Below, piece by piece: positions 33,901 to 43,628 of a stretch of DNA of 64,000 nucleotides (position 1 is its first letter; the number at the start of each line of letters is the position of its first letter). Under the pieces are notes generated by a model. The model was given only the letters and a program-made list of their open reading frames with translations, was not told where the DNA came from and searched no databases. The DNA comes from Phaeosaccion multiseriatum (taxonomy: Eukaryota > Ochrophyta, other classes), in assembly GCA_965112735.1 (NCBI GenBank), contig OZ218965.1, forward strand, positions 496,001 through 560,000. The letters are read 5' to 3'. The translations under genes and the position numbers were made by a program.

Positions 33901-36650
33901 GGGCATCCGATTGGCCCAAATTGCGCAAAGCCGGCATTTGCAGGGCACACACAGCCTAGACGAAGCGTTTGCTGGCCACAACATGCCTGCACTGGGCCCT
34001 GACTCTGCATAACAAGCCCAAAAGACGTACTGCATCGCCACAACGAGGCCCAGTGGGGCATCCGATCGGCCCAAATGGCCCAATCTGGCCCTTGGCAGTG
34101 CTAAAAAATGCCCAAAGCCGACATTTGCGGGGCACACACAGCCTAGACGAAGCGTTTGCTGGCCACAACATGCCTGCACTGGGCCCTGACTCTATATACT
34201 TAGCCCAAAAGACGTACTGCATCGCCACAACGAGGCCAAGTGGGGCATCCGATCGGCCCAAATGGCCCAATCTGGCCCTTGGCAGTGCCCAAAAAAGCCC
34301 AAAGCCGGCATTTGCAGGGCACACACAGCCTAGACGAAGCGTTTGCTGGCCACAACATGCCTGCACTGGGCCCTGACTCTGCATAACCAGCCCAATAGAG
34401 GTACTGCATCGCCACAATGAGGCCAACTGGGACGTCCGATCGGCCCAAATGGCCCAATCTGGCCCTTGGCAGTGCTCAAAAAAGACCAAAGCCGGCATTT
34501 GCAGGGCACACACAGCCTAGACGAAGCGTTTGCTGACCACAACATGCCTGCACTGGGCCCTGACTCTGCATAACCAGCCCAATAGAGGTACTGCATCGCC
34601 ACAACGAGGCCAAGTGGGGCATCCGGTCGGCCCAAATTGCGCAAAGCCGGCATTTGCAGGGCACACACAGCCTAGACGAAGCGTTTGCTGGCCACAACAT
34701 GCCTGCACTGGGCCCTGACTCTGCATAACAAGCCCGAAAGACGTACTGCATCGCCACAACGAGGCCCAGTGGGGCATCCGATCGGCCCAAATGGCCCAAT
34801 CTGGCCCTTGGCAGTGCTCAAAAAAGACCAAAGCCGGCATTTGCAGGGCACACACAGCCTAGACGAAGCGTTTGCTGGCCACAACATGCCTGCACTGGGC
34901 CCTGACTCTGCATAACCAGCCCAATCGAGAGACTGCATCGCCACAACGAGGCCAAGTTGGGCATCCGATCGGCCCAAATGGCCCAATCTGGCCCTTGGCA
35001 GTGCTCAAAAAAGACCAAAGCCGGCATTTGCAGGGCACACACAGCCTAGACGAAGCGTTTGCTGGCCACAACATGCCTGCACTGGGCCCTGACTCTGCAT
35101 AACTAGCCCAATAGAGGTACTGCATCGCCACAACGAGGCCAAGTGGGGCATCCGATCGGCCCAAATTGCGCAAAGCCGGCATTTGCAGGGCACACACAGC
35201 CTAGACGAAGCGTTTGCTGGCCACAACATGCCTGCACTGGGCCCTGACTCTGCATAACCAGCCCAATAGAGAGACTGCATCGCCACAACGAGGCCAAGTG
35301 GGGCATCCGATCGGCCCAAATTGCGCAAAGCCGGCATTTGCAGGGCACACACAGCCTAGACGAAGCGTTTGCTGGCCACAACATGCCTGCACTGGGCCCT
35401 GACTCTGCATAACAAGCTCGAAAGACGTACTGCATCGCCACAACGAGGCCCAGTGGGGCATCCGATCGGCCCAAATGGCCCAATCTGGCCCTCGGCAGTG
35501 CTCAAAAAAGACCAAAGCCGGCATTTGCAGGGCACACACAGCCTAGACGAAGCGTTTGCTGGCCACAACATGCCTGCACTGGGCCCTGACTCTGCATAAC
35601 CAGCCCAATAGAGGTACTGCATCGCCACAACGAGGCCAAGTGGGGCATCCGATCGGCCCAAATTGCGCAAAGCCGGCATTTGCAGGGCACACACAGCCTA
35701 GACGAAGCGTTTGCTGGCCACAACATGCCTGCACTGGGCCCTGACTCTGCATAACCAGCCCAATAGAGAGACTGCATCGCCACAACGAGGCCAAGTGGGG
35801 CATCCGATCGGCCCAAATTGCGCAAAGCCGGCATTTGCAGGGCACACACAGCCTAGACGAAGCGTTTGCTGGCCACAACATGCCTGCACTGGGCCCTGAC
35901 TCTGCATAACAAGCTCGAAAGACGTACTGCATCGCCACAACGAGGCCCAGTGGGGCATCCGATCGGCCCAAATGGCCCAATCTGGCCCTCGGCAGTGCTC
36001 AAAAAAGACCAAAGCCGGCATTTGCAGGGCACACACAGCCTAGACGAAGCGTTTGCTGGCCACAACATGCCTGCACTGGGCCCTGACTCTGCATAACCAG
36101 CCCAATCGAGAGACTGCATCGCCACAACGAGGCCAAGTGGGGCATCCGATCGGCCCAAATTGCGCAAAGCCGGCATTTGCAGGGCACACACAGCCTAGAC
36201 GAAGCGTTTGCTGGCCACAACATGCCTGCACTGGGCCCTGACTCTGCATAACCAGCCCGAAAAACGAGGCCAAGTTGGGCATCCGATCGGCCCAAATGGC
36301 CCAATCTGGCCCTTGGCAGTGCTCAAAAAAGCCCAAAGCCGACATTTGCAGGGCACACACAGCCTAGACGAAGCGTTTGCTGGCCACAACATGCCTGCAC
36401 TGGGCCCTGACTCTATATACTTAGCCCAAAAGACGTACTGCATCGCCACAACGAGGCCAAGTTGGGCATCCGATCGGCCCAAATTGCGCAAAGCCGGCAT
36501 TTGCAGGGCGCACACAGCCTAGACGAAGCGTTTGCTGGCCACAACATGCCTGCACTGGGCCCTGACTCTGCATAACAAGCCCAAAATACGTACTGCATCG
36601 CCACAACGAGGCCCAGTGGGGCATCCGATCGGCCCAAATGGCCCAATCTG
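27986..36650 (+). repeat. Satellite array V, longest, with higher-order repeats
   Basis: About 8.7 kb and some 50 monomers. Short (155 bp) and long (187 bp) types alternate in many places, giving a 342-bp dimer (for example 29612/29954). Rare variants recur at large spacings. A monomer with a 30-bp deletion (cagcccgaaaaacgaggcc) lies at about 30510, 33040 and 36257. A gctgaccacaac variant lies at about 28943, 31814 and 34531. Higher-order units of about 2.5-3.2 kb have therefore been duplicated, with small indels such as an extra 497 bp (155+187+155) in the last unit. The array ends where the LTR element is inserted at aatctg. Confidence 0.95.
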
Positions 36651-36887
36651 TGGAGTCTCAAAGGTGTTTGGTATGTTCGAATCCGGATTGTCGCCATTTG
36701 GGGAACACGTGCTTCATATGAACGGCATGTCGCAGGAGGAGGATAGATAGAAAAGTGGGATTGATAAGGAAAGCTAATACACGCTCAACATAGGATAAGA
36801 ATCCCCTTGCTTGTTGGCTGTCTGGGGTGTGTGGTCTGTCCCACATCCCAGGTAGCTCAACTTGGTGGAAGCTGAGGGATTTTCCTT

Positions 36888-38452
36888 TTGTTGGTGTTGC
36901 GTGGCTGTAGCAGACAAAGACTAGAACGATGGCGATTGCACAGCAGGATGGTTGGATTGGATTCTCCTCGTAGCAGTGATGACCAGCTTTGGTTTCAGCA
37001 GCATGTATTGCGGTTGCATCAGCTGTCTATGCAGTTCGTGGAACAGTGGATGCAACAGACAAAGGCAGAGTTGTTGCGTGAGGACCGAAGAAAGGCTTTG
37101 TGTTCGCAGAGAGTAGCACAGCATGGGGATACGCCAGCATCGCTGTCTTGTGATGAGGCACTGGACATGCATAGCTTTTACGCTCCGTCTAAGGCGGACG
37201 AGGGCGGGGAAGCAACAGGGATCGCAATGGAGCGAAGTATTTTGGAAATTAGGGAGAGGAAGCCACGCTTGGAGCAGCGGAAATTGCCATAGAACACGCC
37301 GACGCCCCGCTTGGAGAAGCGGATACAGCCATAGAGACAGCCCCGCTTGGAGAAGCGGAAATTTGCAGCACCGCTACAGCCACAGCCATCAGTGATGCCA
37401 TTGAGAACGCCGCCGCCCCGCTTGATACAGCGGAAATTGCCATAGAGCACGCCGACGCCCCGCTTGGAGAAGCGGATACAGCCATAGAGACAGCCCCGCT
37501 TGGAGAAGCGGAAATTTGCAGCACTGCTACAGCCACAGCCATCAGTGATGCCATTGAGAACGCCGCCGCCCCGCTTGATACAGCGGAAATTGCCATAGAG
37601 CACGCCGACGCCCCGCTTGGAGAAGCGGATACAGCCATAGAGACAGCCCCGCTTGGAGAAGCGGAAATTTGCAGCACCGCTACAGCCACAGCCATCAGTG
37701 ATGCCATTGAGAACGCCGCCGCCCCGCTTGATACAGCGGAAATTGCCCACGGGAGTGCTTCGCCTACAGCCATAGAGAACGCCCCGCTTGGCGCAACGGA
37801 TATAACCATAGAGACAGCCCCGCTTGGAGAAGCGGAATTTAGCAGCAACGCTACAGCAACAGCAATAAGTGATTCGCCCCCGCCTACTATCGATGCACAC
37901 GGGCCGCACGGGAGCACGGCCAGCGAGGGTAGTGGGAGTGAGTGCATTAGTCGCAAAAGGATAGCCGGAAGGTGGCATTGTGTTCATCTTCCTCGCCCCT
38001 GGAGAGTTTTTGCGCGAGAGCAGGACGGCAGCAGTGGTGCAATTGGGCTCTCAGGACAAGCAGCTACAGCAAGGCAGTTAGTACGAGCATCAGCGCTGAC
38101 AGCATGGATACGAAGGCAGCTATTCGGGCTGTTGGAAGGAACCGGGGAGCACTTTGATGGTGGTTGGCGCCTTGAGTTTGCGTGTGGAGCGGATATTGAA
38201 CCTGTGGCCAGACCAGCGAAGCGAAGAGCGACAGGAGGGGCGCAGCATGCAAGGGAGGCATTGGGAATTGGAAGGCGGCATTGGGAGTGTAAGGCGTTTG
38301 CATTTCGGGAGGTGCAGCAGCATTTGGTGGCCATCTACGGGGTGTGCGGAGATGCCCGTCGTCCGGTGCTGAAGGGAATTGGGGCATTTGAGCAGTGTGG
38401 CTACTTATCTGCCATGGAAGGCGGAGGCATGCCGTTTGGTCGTTCACAATAG
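36888..38452 (+). CDS. Gag-like repeat protein of the LTR element (frame-disrupted), unknown family
   Basis: The N-terminal part (36888 to about 37245) reads FQQHVLRLHQLSMQFVEQWM, REDRRKALCSQ and DMHSFYAPSKADEGGEA; the last two also occur in the copy at 45.3-45.8 kb. A frame change near 37245 leads into an open frame with internal repeats (ADAPLGEADTAIETAPLGEA, SDAIENAAAPLDTAEIA). It continues through SECISRKRIAGRWHCVH, ARQLVRASALTAWIRRQLFG and LEGTGEHFDGGWRLEFACGA to a TAG at 38450. In copies A and B this codon is CAG, so the stop is probably a recent mutation. Position and composition suggest a structural or packaging protein of the element; I see no zinc knuckle or enzyme motif. Confidence 0.45.
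37275..37790 (+). repeat. Nested coding tandem repeat (APLGEAE type)
   Basis: Roughly three copies of a unit of about 153 bp. Each contains two near-copies of the short module cgccccgcttggagaagcgg plus a variant ccccgcttgatacagcgg. All are in one frame, giving peptides such as APLGEADTAIE and APLDTAEIAIE. The unit length and module length are multiples of three, so copies add without frame shifts. A shorter version of the same repeat occurs in the related element at 45281-45544. Confidence 0.75.
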
Positions 38453-38545
38453 CTATGGAGTGGGTTTTGGGGCCTGCCTGTGATGCAGAGGAGCAGGTGA
38501 TGGATTTTTCGGCGTTGGGGCTCGTGAGCGGTGTGAACGTGGGCA

Positions 38546-38920
38546 ATGGGAGAGAAAAGGGCTTGTGGTTTGCTGTGCTTGCGCGACTTACTTGCGGCAG
38601 TAGGGATGGATTATCCTCTTGCTATCGGGCTCGGTGGTCGATGGATTGGTGCAGCAGCGCTTGAGATATTGGACTTGTTCGTTTTTCGGGACCGCAGCAC
38701 CGAGGTGTTTTGCATTCGTTGTATTGTTCAGCTGGTACAGCGGAAGTTCGCGGCGGACGATTGGAATCGCAGCGGAGTGGTCTTGGTACGGCGTATGCTG
38801 AAGGATAGCTTCTACGAGTTGATGTTCGAGGAGCTTGGAGTGGAAAACATGAGTGCTTCTGCGAGGGCATTTTCGGCTTTTCTACAGGGGTTGGTTATAT
38901 GGACATTTTTGGATCTGTGA
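38546..38920 (+). CDS. Conserved unknown 124-residue frame, copy C
   Basis: Open without interruption: MGEKRACGLLCLRDLLAAVG at the start, then LEILDLFVFRDRSTEVFCIR, LVQRKFAADDWNRSGVVLVR and SFYELMFEELGVENMS. Copies A and D keep the same frame with many substitutions, so this frame has probably been under selection. The upstream block ends in another frame and a stop; the two may be separate proteins or need frameshifting. Beyond 38920 the copies remain similar and encode hydrophobic, Cys-rich stretches (for example MDAAGAGYLVL), but stops are frequent. I do not recognise the family. Confidence 0.5.
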   Translation: MGEKRACGLLCLRDLLAAVGMDYPLAIGLGGRWIGAAALEILDLFVFRDRSTEVFCIRCIVQLVQRKFAADDWNRSGVVLVRRMLKDSFYELMFEELGVENMSASARAFSAFLQGLVIWTFLDL

Positions 38921-39832
38921 TTCCAAAAAGAATTTGAATTTGCTGGATTGGACGCGCTTTGCTGCTTATGCTAGCCTTCCCAGCGGATTGCATCGTGTTT
39001 TTGCGTTGTATATGCCGCATGGATGCTGCTGGAGCTGGTTACTTGGTGCTTGCTATGGAAATTGGATTATGCTGCTCTGCCTGCGGCTTTGTTTGGAGGT
39101 ATTGCCGTCCTTTGATGACACACATTGAGACGAGGATTCGCTGCACGCATTTGGGATATTTGGTTTGCTTTATTTATGGGATTGCTGCTACTGCTACTGC
39201 TGCTTATTGCGAAGGGTCTGATCAACTCTTCTGGAACTCGCGAGCTTGATTTTCTTTTGGAGGCAACACTGCTGGCGCTACGACTTGGGGGGTTGGCATT
39301 GATCGGTATTCATGCTTCAGCTCGCTGTGTGCACAACGGGTACGGGTCGGTTAGTATGTGGTTGTTCTCATTTTTCTTTTTGGTGTTGTGTCACACCGGT
39401 ATTTTCTTTTGTTTGCTGAAGAAGTTGGTGCTACGCTTTGGAATATGGATGCTTTGCTGCTTTGCTTGCTGCTAGATGCATGGGGTTTTGGACTTTGTTT
39501 CTTTCCCCATTGGTTTGCTCTAGTTCTATAAGAGCTTTGTGTGTGAGCTGCTCCTTTTCGCCTCACAGTTTTCTCAGTCCTTGGCTGGTTGGCCTCGGCC
39601 TTGGGGGGGGGAAGTTGTGGAGTCTCAAAGGTGTTTGGTATGTTCGAATCCGGATTGTCGCCATTTGGGGAACACGTGCTTCATATGAACGGCATGTCGC
39701 AGGAGGAGGATAGATAGAAAAGTGGGATTGATAAGGAAAGCTAATACACGCTCAACATAGGATAAGAATCCCCTTGCTTGTTGGTTGTCTGGGGTTTGTG
39801 GTCTGTCCCACATCCCAGGTACCTCAAATCTG

Positions 39833-41900
39833 GCCCTTGGCAGTGCTCAAAAATGCCCAAAGCCGGCATTTGCAGGGCACACACAGCCTAGACGAAGCGT
39901 TTGCTGGCCACAACATGCCTGCACTGGGCCCTGACTCTGCATAACCAGCCCAATAGAGAGACTGCATCGCCGCAACGAGGCCAAGTAGGGTCTCCGATCG
40001 GCCCAAATGGCCCAATCTGGCCCTTGGCAGTGCTCAAAAATGCCCAAAGCCGGCATTTGCAGGGCACACACAGCCTAGACGAAGCGTTTGCTGGCCACAA
40101 CATGCCTGCACTGGGCCCTGACTCTGCATAACCAGCCCAATAGAGGTACTGCATCGCCACAATGAGGCCAACTGGGACGTCCGATCGGTCCAAATTGCGC
40201 AAAGCCGGCATTTGCAGGGCACACACAGCCTAGACGAAGCGTTTGCTGGCCACAACATGCCTGCACTGGGCCCTGACTCTGCATAACCAGCCCAATAGAC
40301 GTACTGCATCGCCACAACGAGGCCAAGTTGGGCATCCGATCGGCCCAAATTGCGCAAAGCCGGCATTTGCAGGGCACACACAGCCTAGACGAAGCGTTTG
40401 CTGGCCACAACATGCCTGCACTGGGCCCTGACTCTGCATAACCAGCCCAATAGAGGTACTGCATCGCCACAATGAGGCCAACTGGGACGTCCGATCGGCC
40501 CAAATGGCCCAATCTGGCCCTTGGCAGTGCTCAAAAAAGACCAAAGCCGGCATTTGCAGGGCACACACAGCCTAGACGAAGCGTTTGCTGGCCACAACAT
40601 GCCTGCACTGGGCCCTGACTCTGCATAACCAGCCCAATAGAGGTACTGCATCGCCACAACCAGGCCAAGTGGGGCATCTGATTGGACCAAATTGCGCAAT
40701 GCCGGCATTTGCAGGGCACACACAGCCTAGACGAAGCGTTTGCTGGCCACAACATGCCCGCACTGGGCCCTGACTCTGCATAACAAGCCCAATAGAGGTC
40801 TCGCATCGCCACAACTAGGCCAAGTGGGGCATCCGATCGGCCCAAATGGCCCAATCTGGCCCTTGGCAGTGCTCAAAAAAGCCCAAAGCCGGCATTTGCA
40901 GGGCACACACAGCCTAGACGAAGCGTTTGCTGGCCACAACATGCCTGCACTGGGCCCTGACTCTGCATAACCAGCCCAATAGAGGTACTGCATCGCCACA
41001 ACCAGGCCAAGTGGGGCATCGGATCGGCCCAAATGGCCCAATCTGGCCCTTGGCAGTGCTCAAAAAGCCCAAAGCCGGCATTTGCAGGGCACACACAGTC
41101 TAGACGAAGCGTTTGCTGGCCACAACATGCCTGCACTGGGCCCTGACTCTGCATAACCAGCCCAATAGAGGTACTGCATCGCCACAACGAGGCCAAGTCG
41201 GGCATCCGATTGGCCCAAATTGCGCAATGCCGGCATTTGCAGGGCACACACAGCCTAGACGAAGCGTTTGCTGGCCACAACATGCCTGCACTGGGCCCTG
41301 ACTCTGCATAACAAGCCCAATAGAGGTACTGCATCGCCACAACAAGGCCAAGTCGGGCATCCGATTGGCCCAAATTGCGCAATGCCGGCATTTGCAGGGC
41401 ACACACAGCCTAGACGAAGCGTTTGCTGGCCACAACATGCCTGCACTGGGCCCTGGCTCAGTACATCAGGCCCAATAGAGGTATCGCAACGCCACAACTA
41501 GGCCAAGTGGGGTCTCCGATTGGCCCAAATGGCCCAATCTGGCCTTTGCAGTGCTCCCACAGCCGGCATTTGCAGGGCACACACAGCCTAGACGAAGCGT
41601 TTGCTGGCCACAACATGCCTGCACTGGGCCCTGACTCTGTACAACCAGCCCAATAAAGGTACTGCATCGCCACAACTAGGCCAAGTGGGGCATTCGATGG
41701 GCCCAAATTGCGCAAAGCCGGCATTTGCAGAGCACACACAGCCTAGACGAAGCGTTTGCTGGCCACAACATGCCTGCACTGGGCCCTGGCTCTGTATAAC
41801 TAGCCCAATAGAGGTACTGCATCGCCACAACTAGGCCAAGTGGGGCATCGGATTGGCCCAAATTGCCCAAAGCCGACATTTGCAGGGCACACACACAGAG
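39833..41900 (+). repeat. Satellite array VI
   Basis: About 13 monomers. It resumes in register with array V (tctggcccttggcag) after the LTR element, so V and VI were one array before the insertion. Toward the right end the monomers become more diverged (accaggccaagtggggcatc, caactaggcc, gcaatgccggc) and the last one breaks down at about 41890-41930, as expected for an array edge. Confidence 0.95.
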
Positions 41901-42087
41901 AAGTCGCTGGCCACATCATGCCTGCACTGAGAGATAACTGAAGTAATGGCTCTTCGTCTCTTCTCCTCAAAAATTTCGTTCGCTTTTCGTACGACCTGCT
42001 CGTCCACAGCCCGCTGCTGCCATGAGCGCTTTTAATTACTTGTCTCCCGTTGAAAATGGTGGCGATTTGTTGACTTGGAAGATTTTT
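41901..42087. other. Single-copy junction between satellite and tandem repeat
   Basis: A short stretch containing the decayed last monomer (tgcctgcactgagagataac) and then AT-richer sequence. No gene is seen. Confidence 0.4.
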
Positions 42088-42640
42088 TCGTAACGTTTTT
42101 TTGTTCCGCCATAGTCTCGCGAGGAAAGAAGGACGGCTATAAGCATGATCAGCAACAAACGACAGCGGCAGGAGCAGGAGCAGCAGGAGCATCAACAGCT
42201 TTAAGCTAGGACGCGGAGGACGAGCAAGAGCAGGATGAGCCACGATTTTTTTTTGTTCCTATTCGTAACGTTTTTTTGTTCCGCCATAGTCTCGCGAGGA
42301 AAGAAGTAGGACGGCTATAAGCATGATCAGCAACAAAAGAAAGCGGCAGGAACAGCAGCAGCAGCAGCAGGAGCAGCATCAGCAGCCTTAAGTTAGGACG
42401 TGGAGGACGAGCAAGAGCAGGATGAGCCACGATTTTTTTTTGTTCCTGTTCGTAACGTTTTTTTGTTCCGCCATAGTCTCGCGAGGAAAGAAGTAGGACG
42501 GCTATACGCATGATCAGCAACAAAAGAAAGCGGCAGGAACAGCAGCAGCAGCAGCAGCAGCAGGAGCAGCATCAGCAGCCTTAAGTTAGGACGTGGAGGA
42601 CGAGCAAGAGCAGGATGAGCCACGAACATTTTTTTTATCG
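42088..42640 (+). repeat. Three-copy tandem repeat (175-187 bp) with CAG tracts
   Basis: Three units start with tcgtaacgtttttttgttcc at 42088, 42263 and 42450. Each contains a plus-strand mini-frame beginning MISNKR and continuing into a Gln-rich stretch with CAG runs of different length, then HQQP or HQQL and a TAA. Each unit ends with a T-run (gccacgatttttttt or similar). CAG-run length accounts for part of the size difference. The mini-frames are short and may be accidental. Confidence 0.75.
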
Positions 42641-43160
42641 AACGTGGTGGGCACTGCAAAATCTCCGGCTTGCGCTCTCTCCCGGTACGCACGAGTACAT
42701 GCATCAGTGGGGATAAGCGGGATATATGTGCTCCTGCGGCCTGCCGGAGGCTCTTAGCCTTTGAGAGTGGTTGATATGCGTGCAGCTGATGCTGCGGAAG
42801 AGTCAAGCAAGCGCCTCCCAAAAATCGTGTGATATACTCTTTACACCAAGCCCTGCTCTCAATTGAAGACGCACTGTACTCTCATCTCGCAGGTGTCTCA
42901 TTTAAGAGCCCACGATACTCTGGAGACGCTATGAGTTGAGACCCTCGAGGATATTTCAGGCCGCGGAATTTGTCGTGTCCCCGACGGGTTGACTCAGGCA
43001 CCGATCTTCTTCACTTTTCCACCAGCCCACAGCGGCACTACCTTCTCAAGACCAAACGCTCTCTTTTTGGAGCGCTCTCATTTGAGAGCAAGAGGGTCGT
43101 CGTCTCTCAAGTGAGAACACATTTGCTGGGGGGAGAGGACCACCTGTCCACCTGTATTGG
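42641..43160. other. No gene identified
   Basis: About 500 bases of mixed sequence. I found no open frame with recognisable content and no clear repeat, apart from short similar strings (ctcatttaagagcccacgat at 42898 and ctcatttgagagcaagaggg at 43077). Confidence 0.3.
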
Positions 43161-43460
43161 CGCTGTTGTGGCATTATCATATCTCAGTTGGGCCTGTTGT
43201 GCTGAGCCAATGCTCGGCGTGGGCATGTTGAGGCCAATAAACGCGTCGTTCGGGCTGTGTGGACGCCGCAAATGCCGGCTTTGGGACCGCATAGAGCCAG
43301 ATTGGGCCATTTGAGCCCATCCAAGGCCCCACTTGGCGCTGTTGTGGCAATGTCGTATGTCAGTTGGGCCTGTTGTGCTGAGCCAATGCTCGGCGTGGGC
43401 ATGTTGGGGACAGCAAACGCGTCGTTCGGGCTGTGTGTGCCCCGCAAATGCCGGCTTTTG
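43161..43460 (-). repeat. Diverged satellite monomers in inverted orientation
   Basis: Read on the minus strand this shows about two monomers of the same satellite (minus strand AAGCCGGCATTTGCGGGGCA, then CAGCCCGAACGACGCGTTTG). They differ at many positions from the main arrays. The reversed direction and divergence mark an old fragment stranded outside the homogenised arrays. Confidence 0.75.
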
Positions 43461-43628
43461 TGGAGTCTCAAAGGTGCTTGGCATGTTCGAATCCGGATTG
43501 TCGCCAGTTGCGGGGAACGTACGCCTATATATTTCCCTCCTCCTGCGACTACCGTTCATACGAGGTATACTTCCCCAGCTGCTGGCGACAATCCGGATTC
43601 GAACATGCCAAGCACCTTTGAGACTCCA
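43461..43628. repeat. 168-bp palindrome built from LTR ends
   Basis: The left arm (43461-43507) starts tggagtctcaaaggtgcttg. The right arm (43582-43628) is its exact 47-bp reverse complement. The arms are the start of the LTR family seen at 36651. Read on the minus strand, the sequence after the first arm (gtatgaacggtagtcgcagg) also matches the LTR, so the minus-strand LTR lost its end and gained an inverted copy of its own start. Confidence 0.75.

Larger units (their letters stand above)
36645..39832 (+). mobile_element. Complete LTR-flanked element with 6-bp target duplication
   Basis: The element occupies 36651-39826 (3,176 bp) inside the satellite. Its LTRs are 36651-36859 and 39618-39826, 209 bp each, starting TGGAGTCTC and ending CTCA. 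They differ at only a few positions (for example ggtagctca versus ggtacctca). The satellite bases aatctg are present on both sides (36645-36650 and 39827-39832). A primer-binding-site candidate ttggtggaag starts 2 bp inside the left LTR. A G-run with gaag just before the right LTR fits a polypurine tract. The 2.76-kb interior shows no reverse transcriptase, RNase H, protease or integrase. It is best called a non-autonomous LTR retrotransposon (LARD-like) that would need enzymes from elsewhere. Confidence 0.85.

Noticed and set aside
12181-41900. Dozens of open frames of 60-280 codons on both strands within the satellite arrays (for example minus 28369-29211)
   Set aside because: They repeat with the satellite, are open in several frames at once, and monomer lengths (155, 187) are not multiples of three, so the frame changes from monomer to monomer. 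They lack stops because of composition, not selection.
12181-41900. CRISPR array
   Set aside because: Repeats are 155-187 bp monomers without unique spacers between short conserved repeats; this is a eukaryotic satellite.
43461-43628. tRNA-like B box (gttcgaatcc) in the LTR
   Set aside because: The flanking bases cannot pair into a T-arm stem and no A box or acceptor stem is found at the right distance.
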